A stretch of 64,000 nucleotides of DNA from Propionivibrio soli (GCF_025770765.1 NZ_JANZKY010000017.1:46001-110000), one strand, 5' to 3'; shown: positions 34,129 to 44,228, counted from the first letter of the stretch. Made by a program: numbers and translations. The notes: a model not told the origin generated them from the letters alone.

Positions 34129-37100
34129 TTATTCGGGCAATGGGGCGAACAGGGCGGCGATGTCTTCTTCGCCGAACTTGACACTGACGCCCCGGTCTTC
34201 GGAAAGAATTCCGGCGGCAAGGTCGGCTTTGCGCTCCTGCAAGGCGAGGATCTTTTCCTCGATGCTGCCCGCGATGATGAGTTTGTAGACGAAGACCGGC
34301 TTATCCTGACCGAGACGGTGAGCGCGATCGGTCGCCTGATTCTCGACGGCGGGATTCCACCAGGGATCGTAATGAATGACCGTATCGGCCGCCGTCAGAT
34401 TGAGGCCGACGCCCCCGGCCTTGAGGCTGATCAGGAAGATCGGCACCTCACCCGCCTGGAACCGGCGCACCGGCGTTTCCCGGTCGGCCGTATCCCCTGT
34501 AAGCGTCACGAAGTCGAGCCCAGCCTGTTTGAGTTCCGCCTCGATCAGGGACAACATGCTGGTGAATTGTGAGAAGAGCAGGATGCGCCGCCCTTCGTCC
34601 ACCTGCTCGGGCAACATCGTCATCAACAGGTCCAGCTTGGCGCGCTCCTTGACGCGCAAGGCCGCTGCCGTACGTACCAGACGCGGGTCGCAGCACACCT
34701 GCCGGAGTTTGAGCAGCGCGTCGAGAATCACGATCTGGCTACGCCCGAAGCCTTTGCTCGCCACTTCTTCGCGCACCATGGCGTCCATCGCGGCACGCAC
34801 AGTTTCGTAGAGATCCCGCTGGCCGCCCGTGAGTTCAACCTTGCGCACGATAATGGTCTTTGGTGGCAATTCGCGCGCGACCTGTTCCTTTTTCCGCCGC
34901 AGCACGAAGGGGCGTATGCGCCGCGCAAGCAAATCGCGGCGTTCGGCGTCGCCCTGCTTTTCGATCGGCGAACGCCAGTAACGGGCAAATGCATTGCTGT
35001 CGCCAAGGAAGCCCGGCATCAAGAAATCGAACTGGCTCCACAACTCGCCGAGATGGTTTTCCAACGGCGTACCGGTAAGACAGAGACGATGCCTGGCCTC
35101 GATGCGGCGCACGACTTCCGCGCCCTGGCTGCGGGAATTCTTGACCGTCTGGGCCTCGTCGAGAATCAGAAGGTGGTAGCTATGTTTGGTCAGTTCTTCG
35201 GCATCGCGCCAAAGCAAGGGGTACGTGGTAAGCACGACGTCATGCGCCGGAATTTCTGCGAAACGCCCCTTGCGCTCCGCACCGTGCAGCGAGAGCACGG
35301 ACAGCGCAGGAGCAAAGCGCGCCGCTTCGTTCTTCCAGTTGAAGATGAGCGACGTCGGCAGGACGATGAGCGCCGGGCGGTCGAGCCTTCCTGCTTCCTT
35401 TTCGAACAGAAGGTGCGCGAGCGCCTGTGCTGTTTTTCCCAGCCCCATGTCGTCGGCCAGAATGCCGGACAATTTTTGTTCGCGCAGGAATTGCAGCCAG
35501 GCGAGGCCTTCTTTCTGATACGAACGGAGTTCAAGCTTGAGCCCTGCGGGCGCCTCGATCGGCGCGATGCCTTGCGCCGCTTCAAGGCGCTCAGCGAGTG
35601 CAAAAACGTCGCCGTACCCCCGGAATTGCCAGCGACGGGTATCGGTCAGCTGCGCCAGGCGCGGCGCGTCGAAACGGGAAACGCGCAACGTGTTGCCACC
35701 GTCGAAGCCATCGAACAAGTCGAGCAGGGTGGCGGCCAGCGGTTTCAGGCGTTCCGCCGGAACCCGGATGCGCACTCGCGTCGGCGTCTGCAACTCGATG
35801 ATTTCGTCGTTCTCGATGCGGCTGAGCAGGACGCTGTCCAACCAGCGACCGTCGCGCCGGAACAAGCCCGCCAGGAGCGGAGCCAGGGGTAGACGCTGGC
35901 CGTCGACGAAGATCCCCATGTCAAGATTGAACCAGCCGTTGTCCGACTCACTCAGTTCAGCGTCCCAGGCTTCGACTTCCAGCGCATGGTGGCGGAAATC
36001 CTCATCGAACTCGACCTGCCAGCCGACTCGTTTCAAGAGAGGGACGGCATCGCGCATGAAATCATTCCAGCGCGACTCATCGGTCAGGCCGTAGGCGTGG
36101 TCGGGCGGACTGCCGAACGTATACAACACGCGCGCCGGGATCATCTCAAGGCCGGCTTCGCCGAGATGCCGCATCAATTCGGACTCGAACTCGCGCCGGC
36201 GTACCACCTGCACCGTCTCTCCATCGGGTAGTGTCAGATACTCCCGCTCATCGCCCGGTTTGATATCCGCATCCTGATAACTGAATAACGGCAAGACGAC
36301 GTCGAAGGCCCCCTGCTCGGAGGTCGCTGCATATCCGCGCCACTCGTCGTTCCCGCAAGTATCCAGCGTGCGCAAACGCAATGCAGCGATCGGACGGCAG
36401 TCGATACGTCGTACCGGCACGTCTCGCTGTTCTTCCCGCAGAGGCAACTCCGGGATGCGCTGAGCCAGAGCCTGGGCGACCTGTGCCGCCTCGTTCGCAG
36501 AAAGCGGCGGCAGCGTGAACAGCTGCGCAATCGCCTCCGGATTCCCCGGCACATCGAGCGGCCCGGCAGTTCCCTCATCAAGATCGACGTACCAGGGCGG
36601 CTGAACGGGTACAACGAGAGAAGCCTCCGGACGCGGCACGAACCGCGGCCGCCTGAGTCCGTGCACGTCAGCGGCCCACCGCACCTCGGCCTTGCGCGCC
36701 TCCGCCAACGCCAAGGGCGAGTGCTCGTTTTCGGCATAGAAGCGCCCTGTCTGAAGCAATTGTCCGAGCAGTTCAGCCCCGTGCTGGGGACCAAGGGCGA
36801 AGGCGCGCAGACCACAGTCGTGCGTACGCTCATCCCACAAAAGACGAAGAATTGCCAGATCGTCCTCGCCGGCAAAGGGCGGCAATTTACCCAGAGCCCG
36901 GTCTACGCCCCACCATTCTTCGGCCGTTTCCAGGTCGCGCCCTTTGTGCAGCGTAACGCCGAATCCGCGCAGATCCGCCGTCCAGTGGAGAACGTAGTAG
37001 AGCTGGTTACGGCTACCGGAAACTCGGCCGGGCTTCTTGCCCACCGCCATGGAGACGCGCCGTAATTCCTCTACCCACGACAACGCGCTCGGGTTCTCGT

Positions 37101-37140
37101 GCTCGCGCTCGTCGACGTCAGTACTGGATTTCGAGGACAT
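34129..37140 (-). CDS. SNF2-family DEAD/DEAH helicase
   Basis: A 1003-residue SNF2 ATPase/translocase. The N-terminal 480 residues are the poorly characterised bacterial region, followed by RecA-like domain 1 with DDMGLGKTAQALAHL (about 563) and LLILDEAQTVKN (about 660), then domain 2 with LFSQFTSMLSL and RAHRLGQDKPVFVYKL. It starts directly at SALSWVEELRRVS; the SWIM zinc-finger that usually precedes this segment in relatives is missing. ATG at 37140 (MSSKSSTDVDE) is chosen. It probably remodels protein-DNA or RNA-polymerase complexes. Confidence 0.88.
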   Translation of the reverse strand: MSSKSSTDVDEREHENPSALSWVEELRRVSMAVGKKPGRVSGSRNQLYYVLHWTADLRGFGVTLHKGRDLETAEEWWGVDRALGKLPPFAGEDDLAILRLLWDERTHDCGLRAFALGPQHGAELLGQLLQTGRFYAENEHSPLALAEARKAEVRWAADVHGLRRPRFVPRPEASLVVPVQPPWYVDLDEGTAGPLDVPGNPEAIAQLFTLPPLSANEAAQVAQALAQRIPELPLREEQRDVPVRRIDCRPIAALRLRTLDTCGNDEWRGYAATSEQGAFDVVLPLFSYQDADIKPGDEREYLTLPDGETVQVVRRREFESELMRHLGEAGLEMIPARVLYTFGSPPDHAYGLTDESRWNDFMRDAVPLLKRVGWQVEFDEDFRHHALEVEAWDAELSESDNGWFNLDMGIFVDGQRLPLAPLLAGLFRRDGRWLDSVLLSRIENDEIIELQTPTRVRIRVPAERLKPLAATLLDLFDGFDGGNTLRVSRFDAPRLAQLTDTRRWQFRGYGDVFALAERLEAAQGIAPIEAPAGLKLELRSYQKEGLAWLQFLREQKLSGILADDMGLGKTAQALAHLLFEKEAGRLDRPALIVLPTSLIFNWKNEAARFAPALSVLSLHGAERKGRFAEIPAHDVVLTTYPLLWRDAEELTKHSYHLLILDEAQTVKNSRSQGAEVVRRIEARHRLCLTGTPLENHLGELWSQFDFLMPGFLGDSNAFARYWRSPIEKQGDAERRDLLARRIRPFVLRRKKEQVARELPPKTIIVRKVELTGGQRDLYETVRAAMDAMVREEVASKGFGRSQIVILDALLKLRQVCCDPRLVRTAAALRVKERAKLDLLMTMLPEQVDEGRRILLFSQFTSMLSLIEAELKQAGLDFVTLTGDTADRETPVRRFQAGEVPIFLISLKAGGVGLNLTAADTVIHYDPWWNPAVENQATDRAHRLGQDKPVFVYKLIIAGSIEEKILALQERKADLAAGILSEDRGVSVKFGEEDIAALFAPLPE

Positions 37141-37290
37141 GTTGGGAAAGCCGGGAGGCGTTTGGAGCGTGACGGTCCCCGACAAAGCAGCCTGCCGTGT
37201 TCGGCAAGCTGAGTTGGGGCAACAACAAAGGCGCCGAGGCCGCAGCGGCCTCGTGGCGCCGCGTCACGACGCGGCGGCTGGGACGTTCAT

Positions 37291-37785
37291 TCAATCGCGA
37301 AAATTACCGTATTTCACCGGGTAGTCGGTCACCGTTTTCTTCACCAACGCAATCGCCTCTTGCAAAGCGTCGCGCTTGGCTCCGCTCACACGCACCGCGT
37401 CGCCTTGGATGGCAGCCTGTACCTTGAGTTTGGAATCCTTGAGCAACTTCACGATCTTCTTCGCGAGCTCGCTCTCAATCCCGATCTTTATTTTGAGTTC
37501 CTGCTTGACCTTGTCCCCGGAGACTTTTTGCACGGTCTGGGAATCGAGGCGTTTGGTACTGTCCGGATCCTTCTTCTCCATCTCTGGGAAAAGGATGTCC
37601 TTGATCTGGTTCAGCTGAAACTCGGAGTCGGCGTACAGCGTGATGACTTTGTCCTTTTCGTTCAGCTCGACTTTGGCGCTGGTTCCCTTGAAGTCGTGGC
37701 GCCCGATGATTTTCTTGCCAACGAGATCGATGGCATTCTTCAGCGCGACGGCGTCCACCTCGGAAGAAAAGTCGAAAGACGGCAT
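37291..37785 (-). CDS. yajQ: YajQ-family nucleotide-binding protein
   Basis: A 164-residue UPF0234/YajQ protein: MPSFDFSSEVDAVALKNAID at the start, EKDKVITLYADSEFQLNQIK in the middle and AIQGDAVRVSGAKRDALQ near the end. Members bind nucleotides; in Xanthomonas one binds c-di-GMP and acts in transcription control. It lies 12 bases after ppnP, and 150 bases before the helicase start. Confidence 0.92.
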   Translation of the reverse strand: MPSFDFSSEVDAVALKNAIDLVGKKIIGRHDFKGTSAKVELNEKDKVITLYADSEFQLNQIKDILFPEMEKKDPDSTKRLDSQTVQKVSGDKVKQELKIKIGIESELAKKIVKLLKDSKLKVQAAIQGDAVRVSGAKRDALQEAIALVKKTVTDYPVKYGNFRD

Positions 37786-37797
37786 CCCAGCCCCCGC

Positions 37798-38109
37798 TCA
37801 GCCGAAATGGCAGACGTAGTGGTACGGTTCGTCGCAAGCGATTTCGAACGACGAATTACCGGGGACTTTGAATGACTGTCCAGCCGAAAACGTCTTCCAC
37901 TCCGTCTCACCCTTCAAACGCACGCGACACGAGCCGCTCACCCCCTCCATGACTTCCGGAGTTCCAGTGTTGAAGATCAGCGAGGAAGGCAGAATCACCC
38001 CGAGGGTTTTGCGCGTGCCGTCGGCAAACTGCACGGTGTGACTTACGCATTTGCCGTCGAAATACACGTTGGCCTGCTTGACGACGCTTACATTATCGAA
38101 TTGCGACAT
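37798..38109 (-). CDS. ppnP: pyrimidine/purine nucleoside phosphorylase
   Basis: A 103-residue cupin of the PpnP (YaiE/DUF1255) family, which phosphorolyses several nucleosides. Seen are [34 protein letters not shown], and the glycine-rich cupin end [11 protein letters not shown]. It begins 2 bases after the DUF2788 stop and lies 12 bases before yajQ, so the three genes form a unit. Confidence 0.92.
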   Translation of the reverse strand: MSQFDNVSVVKQANVYFDGKCVSHTVQFADGTRKTLGVILPSSLIFNTGTPEVMEGVSGSCRVRLKGETEWKTFSAGQSFKVPGNSSFEIACDEPYHYVCHFG

Positions 38110-38111
38110 TT

Positions 38112-38321
38112 TCAGACTTCCACCAGTAACTGGATAACCGACTTGGCGACGAAACCCACCATGCCAAACGCAAGCACGAAAAAGAGGATGAACGTTCCGG
38201 TCTTACCCGCCTTCGCCTTCCACGCCAGTTCGCCAATGATGAACAGCATAAAAAGCATGAAAATGCCGAGCCCGTACGTCATGCCGAAATGCGCGATCTC
38301 TTCTTCGCTAAAACCGAACAT
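38112..38321 (-). CDS. DUF2788 small membrane protein
   Basis: A 69-residue protein with two hydrophobic helices (about 14-31 and 42-64) separated by WKAKAGKTG, the DUF2788 pattern. The function is unknown. It opens the small operon with ppnP and yajQ, 97 bases downstream of argF. Confidence 0.75.
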   Translation of the reverse strand: MFGFSEEEIAHFGMTYGLGIFMLFMLFIIGELAWKAKAGKTGTFILFFVLAFGMVGFVAKSVIQLLVEV

Positions 38322-38418
38322 CGTTACAACCCAAGTTGCGATCCCAACCCATCAGCCGCTCTTGCCGTTGGCAAGATTCTCGGCAACCCGCGTGCGCAGC
38401 GCGCCTCAATGCACTTGA

Positions 38419-39354
38419 TTACGAGTCCACCCGGCCGAGGACCAGATACTCCATCAGCGCCTTTTGGACATGCAAGCGATTCTCCGCCTCGTCCCAAACG
38501 ACACTTTGCGGACCATCGATCACCTCCGCCGTAACTTCTTCACCACGGTGCGCCGGCAGGCAGTGCAAGAATATCGCGTCCGGACGCGCGATGCCCATCA
38601 TCTCCGCATCAACCTGCCAATCGGCGAAGTCGCGCAGACGTTCCTCGTTCTCCGCCTCAAACCCCATCGAGGTCCAGACGTCGGTTGTGACGATGTCGGC
38701 GCCTTTGGCTGCCTCCATTGGGTCGGCAAATTGTTTGAAATGTCCGGTGCCATGCAAGCCAGCACGCTCCGGTTCGATCTCGTATCCCGGCGGCGTCGAG
38801 ACGTGCACCGTAAAATCGAGCACCTCGGCCGCCTGCAGCCAAGTGTTGCAGACGTTGTTCGAATCACCGATCCAAGCCACGGTCTTGCCTTGGATCGGAC
38901 CGCGCTGCTCGATATAGGTGTAAATGTCGGCCATGATCTGGCACGGGTGGTATTCGTTGGTCAGCCCGTTGATCACCGGTACCCGAGAATGCGCCGCAAG
39001 CCGCTCGACGATGCGCTGTTCGAACGTACGAATCATGATCACATCGCTCATGCGCGAAATGACCTGCGCAGCATCCTCCACGGGCTCTCCGCGTCCGAGC
39101 TGCGAGTCGCGCGTGTTGAGGTAGATCGCGCTGCCGCCAAGCTGCTGGATTCCGGCTTCAAAGGACAAGCGCGTACGCGTACTCGCCTTCTCGAAGATCA
39201 TCACCAGCGTACGGTCGCTCAGTGGCCAGTACTGCTTGTACGACTTGAACTGCTGCTTGATCCAGCGCGTGCGTTCGAAAAGGTAATCAAACTCGGCACG
39301 CGTGAAGTCCTTGAACTGAAGGAAGTGTTTTACGTCCCGCTTCGCCGCTGTCAT
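38419..39354 (-). CDS. argF: ornithine carbamoyltransferase
   Basis: Makes citrulline from ornithine and carbamoyl phosphate. The 311-residue protein has the carbamoyl phosphate motif STRTRLSFE and the ornithine motif HCLPAHRGEE, plus HPCQIMADIYT and WIGDSNNVCNTW. ATG at 39354 is chosen because GGAGACC lies upstream and it gives the usual N-terminus. It follows argD by 13 bases, so argD-argF are cotranscribed; argG is 18 kb away. Confidence 0.95.
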   Translation of the reverse strand: MTAAKRDVKHFLQFKDFTRAEFDYLFERTRWIKQQFKSYKQYWPLSDRTLVMIFEKASTRTRLSFEAGIQQLGGSAIYLNTRDSQLGRGEPVEDAAQVISRMSDVIMIRTFEQRIVERLAAHSRVPVINGLTNEYHPCQIMADIYTYIEQRGPIQGKTVAWIGDSNNVCNTWLQAAEVLDFTVHVSTPPGYEIEPERAGLHGTGHFKQFADPMEAAKGADIVTTDVWTSMGFEAENEERLRDFADWQVDAEMMGIARPDAIFLHCLPAHRGEEVTAEVIDGPQSVVWDEAENRLHVQKALMEYLVLGRVDS

Positions 39355-39367
39355 GGTCGGTCTCCGC

Positions 39368-40540
39368 TCAGGAAGCAAGATAGTCGCACAGGAGCGTTGC
39401 CAGGCGCGACACCAGCTCGTTGGCATCGTCTTCAGTAAAGGTCAAGCACGGAAGGAGGCGCACCACTCGCTCTGCCGTCACGTTGATGAGCAACCCGGCC
39501 GCCAGTGCGCGAGTTACGAGTTCGCCGCACGGACGATCCAGTTCGATGCCGATCATGAGGCCCTGACCGCGTATCTCGACCACGCCGGCAGCGCCTGCCA
39601 ATGCTTCGGCGAGCCCGTCCCGAATCCGGCGCCCGATCATCTCCGCTTTCGCGATCAAGCTTTCCTTCTCGATCACGGCGATCGTGGTCAACGCCGCCGT
39701 CGTCGCCAGCTGGTTGCCGCCGAAAGTCGATCCGTGATTGCCCGGCTTGAACAGACCCGCCGCGCGCCCTGCGGTGATACAGGCGCCGATCGGAACACCA
39801 CCGGCCAATCCCTTGGCCAAGGTCACGATGTCGGGTCGGATTCCCGAATGTTGAAAGCCGAACCACTTGCCGGTACGGCCCATGCCGCACTGGACTTCGT
39901 CACAGATAAGCAGCCAGCCCTGCTCGTCGCACAAGGCGCGCAGGCCGCGCTGATAGGCAATGTCGGCCTCATGGATACCGCCTTCGCCCTGCAGGATTTC
40001 GAGCATGACCGCGACGACGTTCTTGTTGTGTTCAGCGATAGCGCGGACAGCTTCAAGATCGTTGTACGGCACACGCACAAAGCCCGAGACGAGCGGCTCG
40101 AAGCCCGCTTGTGTCTTGCGGTTGCCGGTCGCGGAAAGCGTTGCCATCGTGCGCCCATGGAATGCCTTCTCCATGACGACAATGGTCGGACTATCGACAT
40201 TACGCTGATGGCCGTAGAACCGGGCGAGCTTGATCGCCGCTTCGTTCGCTTCGCATCCAGAGTTGCAGAAGAACACTTCGTCCATGCCGGCGAGCCCGGC
40301 AAGCTTGTCTGCGAGTTCTTCTTGCTGGGGAATACGATAAAGGTTCGAGGTATGCAGCAGGCGCCCGGCTTGAGCGGCGATCGCGGCGACCAGTTCGGGG
40401 TGGTTATGTCCTAGCGTGGATACCGCTATCCCGGACATTGCGTCGAGATAAACGCGGCCTTCCGTATCGGTCACCCGGCTCCCGTTGCCATGGGTAAACG
40501 CAACCGGCAGCCTGGCATAAGTGTTCATTAGGTGAGACAT
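39368..40540 (-). CDS. argD: acetylornithine aminotransferase
   Basis: PLP enzyme transaminating N-acetylglutamate semialdehyde to acetylornithine. The 390-residue class III aminotransferase has NSGCEANEAAIKLAR, the FHGRTMATLSATG loop, ICDEVQCGMGRTG with the PLP-ring aspartate, and the catalytic lysine in TLAKGLAGG. The second methionine (MSHLMNTYARLP, 40540) gives the usual start; ATG 40546 lies two codons upstream. Immediately precedes argF. Confidence 0.94.
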   Translation of the reverse strand: MSHLMNTYARLPVAFTHGNGSRVTDTEGRVYLDAMSGIAVSTLGHNHPELVAAIAAQAGRLLHTSNLYRIPQQEELADKLAGLAGMDEVFFCNSGCEANEAAIKLARFYGHQRNVDSPTIVVMEKAFHGRTMATLSATGNRKTQAGFEPLVSGFVRVPYNDLEAVRAIAEHNKNVVAVMLEILQGEGGIHEADIAYQRGLRALCDEQGWLLICDEVQCGMGRTGKWFGFQHSGIRPDIVTLAKGLAGGVPIGACITAGRAAGLFKPGNHGSTFGGNQLATTAALTTIAVIEKESLIAKAEMIGRRIRDGLAEALAGAAGVVEIRGQGLMIGIELDRPCGELVTRALAAGLLINVTAERVVRLLPCLTFTEDDANELVSRLATLLCDYLAS

Positions 40541-40746
40541 ATACAAACCCTTGGATGGAACCCCGAAACTGAAACGGCGGCTTACGCCGCCGGGATAATT
40601 TCGCGTCGGGCCGCGCCAAACGGCTCACGCCTCAGCGTCCCCGATTGCGCGCGAGGACGGCAAGGGGTGAAATTCTAGGAGAAAATCAGGGTCTTGTATA
40701 TAACGCGGGAAAGCGCACGAGATATCGGCCGACGCTACAATGAGCC

Positions 40747-41517
40747 ATGCGCATTGCTGTGTTCAATCAGAAGGGCGGCGTCGGGAAAACAACGACCGCG
40801 CTCAATCTTGGCGCCGCGATGGCCCGCGAAGGCGCTCAGCCGCTGCTCGTCGACCTCGATCCGCAATGCCATTTGTCAAATATCCGCGGTCATCGCATCC
40901 CGGACCCGAACCGCAGCGTTTACGGCTTCTTTCAGGGTTCGCGCTCACTCGAACAGATTGCTACGCCTTGGGACGGAATCGGCCGGCTGGTTCCAGCGCA
41001 CCAGCAGTTGATGAAAGCGGATTCAATCATCGGCAAGGGCCCGGCGGCGCTCAACAAGCTCCGGCTCGGTCTCGATCAGATGGATCTCAATATACCCGGC
41101 AATGCCGCGGAGAATGTACTGATCGATTGCTGCCCGGCGATCGGCGTTCTGGCGCTCAACGCCATTTTCGCATGCGATCTCCTGCTTATTCCCGTTTCCA
41201 CGGACTACTTGTCGCTGCAAGCAGCGGAACAAATGACGCGAACCCTCGCTGTTCTCGAACCGGTCCTCAAGCGGCGTGTCGCGCGCCGCTACATTCTCAC
41301 GCGTTTCGACCGCCGGCGCAGGATGAGCGAGGACGTCCGACGCCAACTGAGCGAATGCTACGGCGGCGACGTATGCGATACCGTAATCAACGAGAATGTC
41401 GCGGTCGCGCAAAGCCCCTCACGCCAGCAGGACGTGTTCCACTTCAATGCAGGCAGTGAAGGCGCTCGCAACTACGCCATGCTCTACGCCGAGTTGCGGG
41501 AGAGTGCGGGGTTGTAG
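40747..41517 (+). CDS. solo ParA-family ATPase
   Basis: A 256-residue ParA/MinD-like ATPase with deviant Walker A KGGVGKTTTALNLG (residues 9-22), Walker A' LLVDLDPQCHLS and Walker B VLIDCCPAIG. No ParB partner follows, so it is not a plasmid partition pair. Such solo ParAs often position cellular cargo, for example chemosensory or secretion complexes. Divergent from argD and convergent with rpsT. Confidence 0.87.
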   Translation: MRIAVFNQKGGVGKTTTALNLGAAMAREGAQPLLVDLDPQCHLSNIRGHRIPDPNRSVYGFFQGSRSLEQIATPWDGIGRLVPAHQQLMKADSIIGKGPAALNKLRLGLDQMDLNIPGNAAENVLIDCCPAIGVLALNAIFACDLLLIPVSTDYLSLQAAEQMTRTLAVLEPVLKRRVARRYILTRFDRRRRMSEDVRRQLSECYGGDVCDTVINENVAVAQSPSRQQDVFHFNAGSEGARNYAMLYAELRESAGL

Positions 41518-41570
41518 AATCAGCGGCGGGACCGGCCAATCAAAGACCGGTGGCAAGTTCCGAGAGCGAA

Positions 41571-41600
41571 AAAAAACGGCGCCCGCTGACGCCGTTTTTT
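41571..41600. terminator. bidirectional terminator between parA-like gene and rpsT
   Basis: AAAAAACGGCG (41571-41581) / CGCCGTTTTTT (41590-41600) with an 8-base loop, between two convergent genes. It serves both strands. Confidence 0.9.
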
Positions 41601-41616
41601 ATTGGCAAGAATCTGC

Positions 41617-41886
41617 TCAGGCGGCAGCCAGCGCCTTAATCTGCTGGGAAAGGCGGCTCTTGTGGCGAGCGGCCTTGTTCTTGTGAATGATCTTCTTGTC
41701 CGCGATACGGTCGATAACCGAGACGGACTCTTGATAGACGCTTTGAGCAGCAGCCTTATCGCCAGCGGCAATCGCCTTTTGCACACGCTTTACCGCCGTA
41801 CGCAAACTGGAGCGCAGGCTGATATTGTGGGCGCGTTGCTTAACCGCTTGGCGGGCGCGCTTGCGAGCTTGTGCGCTGTTGGCCAT
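41617..41886 (-). CDS. rpsT: 30S ribosomal protein S20
   Basis: An 89-residue strongly basic ribosomal protein that binds 16S rRNA early in assembly. It starts [20 protein letters not shown] and ends [20 protein letters not shown], both family hallmarks. It is divergent from murJ, the common betaproteobacterial arrangement. Confidence 0.97.
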   Translation of the reverse strand: MANSAQARKRARQAVKQRAHNISLRSSLRTAVKRVQKAIAAGDKAAAQSVYQESVSVIDRIADKKIIHKNKAARHKSRLSQQIKALAAA

Positions 41887-42040
41887 GAATAGTGGTCCCT
41901 AAAATCGGAGGAGTTGATGGAAAGCGCGTGATTCTACCCGCTTCGATTTTCCAAAGCAAGCGATGGGAAACGATGAGCGTTTGGCCGGCCTGCAGCGAGA
42001 AGCTAAGATACCGGCTTCTCCGAGGAAGCAAAACTCCCGC

Positions 42041-43579
42041 ATGAATCTGCTCAAAGCCCTCGCCACGGTCAGTGGCATGACGCTCGTATCCCGTATCCTG
42101 GGTTTCGTGCGCGATTTTGTGATCGCCCGTATTTTCGGCGCTGGCGTAATGACCGACGCCTTCTTCGTCGCCTTCAAGCTGCCCAATCTGTTACGACGGC
42201 TATTCGCGGAAGGTGCGTTCTCACAGGCTTTCGTGCCCATCCTTGGAGAATACAAGAACAACCGTGAGCCCGCAGACACGAAGAGGCTTGTCGACCACGT
42301 CGCGAGTTTGCTCATGCTGGTTCTGCTCGCAGTCACGCTGCTCGGCATGATCGGCGCGCCGGTCCTTGTTTACATATCGGCCCCGGGATTCGTGAGCGAT
42401 CCGCAAAAATTCGCACTCACGGTCGCGCTCACCCGCATCACCTTCCCGTACATTCTGTTCATGTCGCTTGTCGCCTTGGCGGGAGGCATCCTGAACACCT
42501 GGAGCCGCTTTGCGGTCCCGGCCTTTACGCCGGTTCTGCTCAATCTCGCGTTCATCGGCATGGCGCTATTCGCCGCCCCGAGGTTCGCACAGCCGGTGAT
42601 GGCGCTCGGCTGGGCGGTATTCGTCGGCGGAATTCTCCAACTCGCATTTCAGATCCCGCATCTGCGACGCATCGGGATGCTTCCGCGCTTCTCCCTCTCT
42701 TGGGAAGATCCCGGTGTCCGGCGCATCCTTAAATTGATGGGCCCGGCGGTACTCGGCGTGTCGGTGGCACAGATCAGTCTATTGATCAACACCGTTTTTG
42801 CTTCCTTCCTCGACACGGGAAGCGTCTCCTGGCTCTACTACGCTGACCGGCTAATGGAATTCCCGTCCGGCATGCTGGGTGCCGCCCTGGGAACCATCCT
42901 GCTCCCGTCGCTTTCCCGGTACCACGCCGGCGAGAGGCTGGAAGAGTACTCGAAACTCCTCGACTGGGGCCTGCGCCTGACGCTATTGCTCGCTGCTCCA
43001 GCCGCCGTCGCACTCGCCCTGACGGCCATTCCTTTGATAGCGACCCTGTTTCACCATGGCGCGTTCACTGAAAACGACGTCTATATGACGCGCCAAGCCT
43101 TGGTCGCGTATAGCGTCGGACTGCTCGGGCTGATCCTGGTAAAGGTACTCGCCCCCGGTTTCTATGCCCGGCAGAACGTGCGTACGCCGGTGAAGATCGC
43201 GTTGGTCACGCTGTTCGCCACGCAGGTGCTCAACCTCCTGCTGATCGGCTGGTTGCGACACGCCGGGCTCGCGCTTTCGATCGGGCTCGGCGCCTGCCTG
43301 AATGCAGCTCTCCTGTTCCGTGGGCTCCGTCGACAGGGTGTTTACACGCCGCAACCCGGATGGGGAAAATTCCTCGCCAAGCTGCTGTTCGCCCTTGCTT
43401 GCCTTTCCGCGGCTTTGCTTCTCGCGGGCGGCAATACAGCGGATTGGATGGCATGGAGCCTTGTCGAGCGCGTCATGCGTCTATCGGCCCTCGTCGCGAT
43501 AGGCGGCACGGTTTATTTCGCTACACTATGGATAACCGGCTTCCGGTTGAACGATTTCAAGCGCCGGGCGGCCGAATGA
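42041..43579 (+). CDS. murJ: lipid II flippase MurJ
   Basis: A 512-residue polytopic MOP-superfamily protein with about fourteen membrane helices, translocating lipid II across the inner membrane. N-terminal MNLLKALATVSGMTLVSRIL, FKLPNLLRRLFAEGAFSQAF and the SWLYYADRLMEFPSGMLGAA segment are characteristic. ATG at 42041 is chosen by family alignment from memory; the frame extends 26 codons upstream. The PEBP gene follows 19 bases later. Confidence 0.95.
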   Translation: MNLLKALATVSGMTLVSRILGFVRDFVIARIFGAGVMTDAFFVAFKLPNLLRRLFAEGAFSQAFVPILGEYKNNREPADTKRLVDHVASLLMLVLLAVTLLGMIGAPVLVYISAPGFVSDPQKFALTVALTRITFPYILFMSLVALAGGILNTWSRFAVPAFTPVLLNLAFIGMALFAAPRFAQPVMALGWAVFVGGILQLAFQIPHLRRIGMLPRFSLSWEDPGVRRILKLMGPAVLGVSVAQISLLINTVFASFLDTGSVSWLYYADRLMEFPSGMLGAALGTILLPSLSRYHAGERLEEYSKLLDWGLRLTLLLAAPAAVALALTAIPLIATLFHHGAFTENDVYMTRQALVAYSVGLLGLILVKVLAPGFYARQNVRTPVKIALVTLFATQVLNLLLIGWLRHAGLALSIGLGACLNAALLFRGLRRQGVYTPQPGWGKFLAKLLFALACLSAALLLAGGNTADWMAWSLVERVMRLSALVAIGGTVYFATLWITGFRLNDFKRRAAE

Positions 43580-43598
43580 TCACCTGGAGGAAATCACC

Positions 43599-44228
43599 AT
43601 GAAGTTGACGAGCGCAAGCTTCATCGATGGGCAGAGACTGTCGGGCGATCTTTCTTTCTGCATTCCCGACCCCGCGCACCACGTCTGCCTCGGCAAGAAT
43701 CTCAACCCCCAACTAAGCTGGGAGGAAGTCCCGGTCGGAACCCGGTCGTTCGCGCTGATCTGCCACGATCCGGATGTGCCGAGCAGCGGTGATGACGTGA
43801 ATCAGGAGGGGCGCACGGTCCCGGCTTCCCTGCCGCGCGTCGACTTCTTCCATTGGGTGCTCGTCGACATTCCCTTCGACATACGGAAGATCGCTCAAGG
43901 CGAGTTTTCGAACGACGTTTCGCCGCGCGGCAAACCCGGTCCCGCTGCATTACATGGCACACGACAAGGTATCAACGACTTCACCGGCTGGTTCGACGGC
44001 GATAACGACATGCGCGGCGACTATTACGGCTACGACGGCCCATGCCCGCCCTGGAACGACGAACTGAGGCATCATTACATCTTCACGCTGTACGCGCTTG
44101 ATCTCGAGCACGTCCCGGTCGAAGGAAAGTTCACGGGACAACAGGTGCGAGAGGCAATATGCGGTCACGTGCTCGCGGAAGCGAGCTTGACCGGCATCTA
44201 CACGCTCAATCCGGCGGTCGCTGCGTAA
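43599..44228 (+). CDS. YbhB/YbcL-type PEBP-family protein
   Basis: A 209-residue phosphatidylethanolamine-binding-protein-like protein (YbhB/YbcL, Raf-kinase-inhibitor fold). The conserved HDPDVPSSGDDVNQEGR, DFFHWVLVDIP and YDGPCPPWNDELRHHYIF segments form the anion pocket. No signal peptide. Its function in bacteria is unknown. ATG is preceded by GGAGGAAATCACC, 19 bases after murJ. Confidence 0.88.
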   Translation: MKLTSASFIDGQRLSGDLSFCIPDPAHHVCLGKNLNPQLSWEEVPVGTRSFALICHDPDVPSSGDDVNQEGRTVPASLPRVDFFHWVLVDIPFDIRKIAQGEFSNDVSPRGKPGPAALHGTRQGINDFTGWFDGDNDMRGDYYGYDGPCPPWNDELRHHYIFTLYALDLEHVPVEGKFTGQQVREAICGHVLAEASLTGIYTLNPAVAA

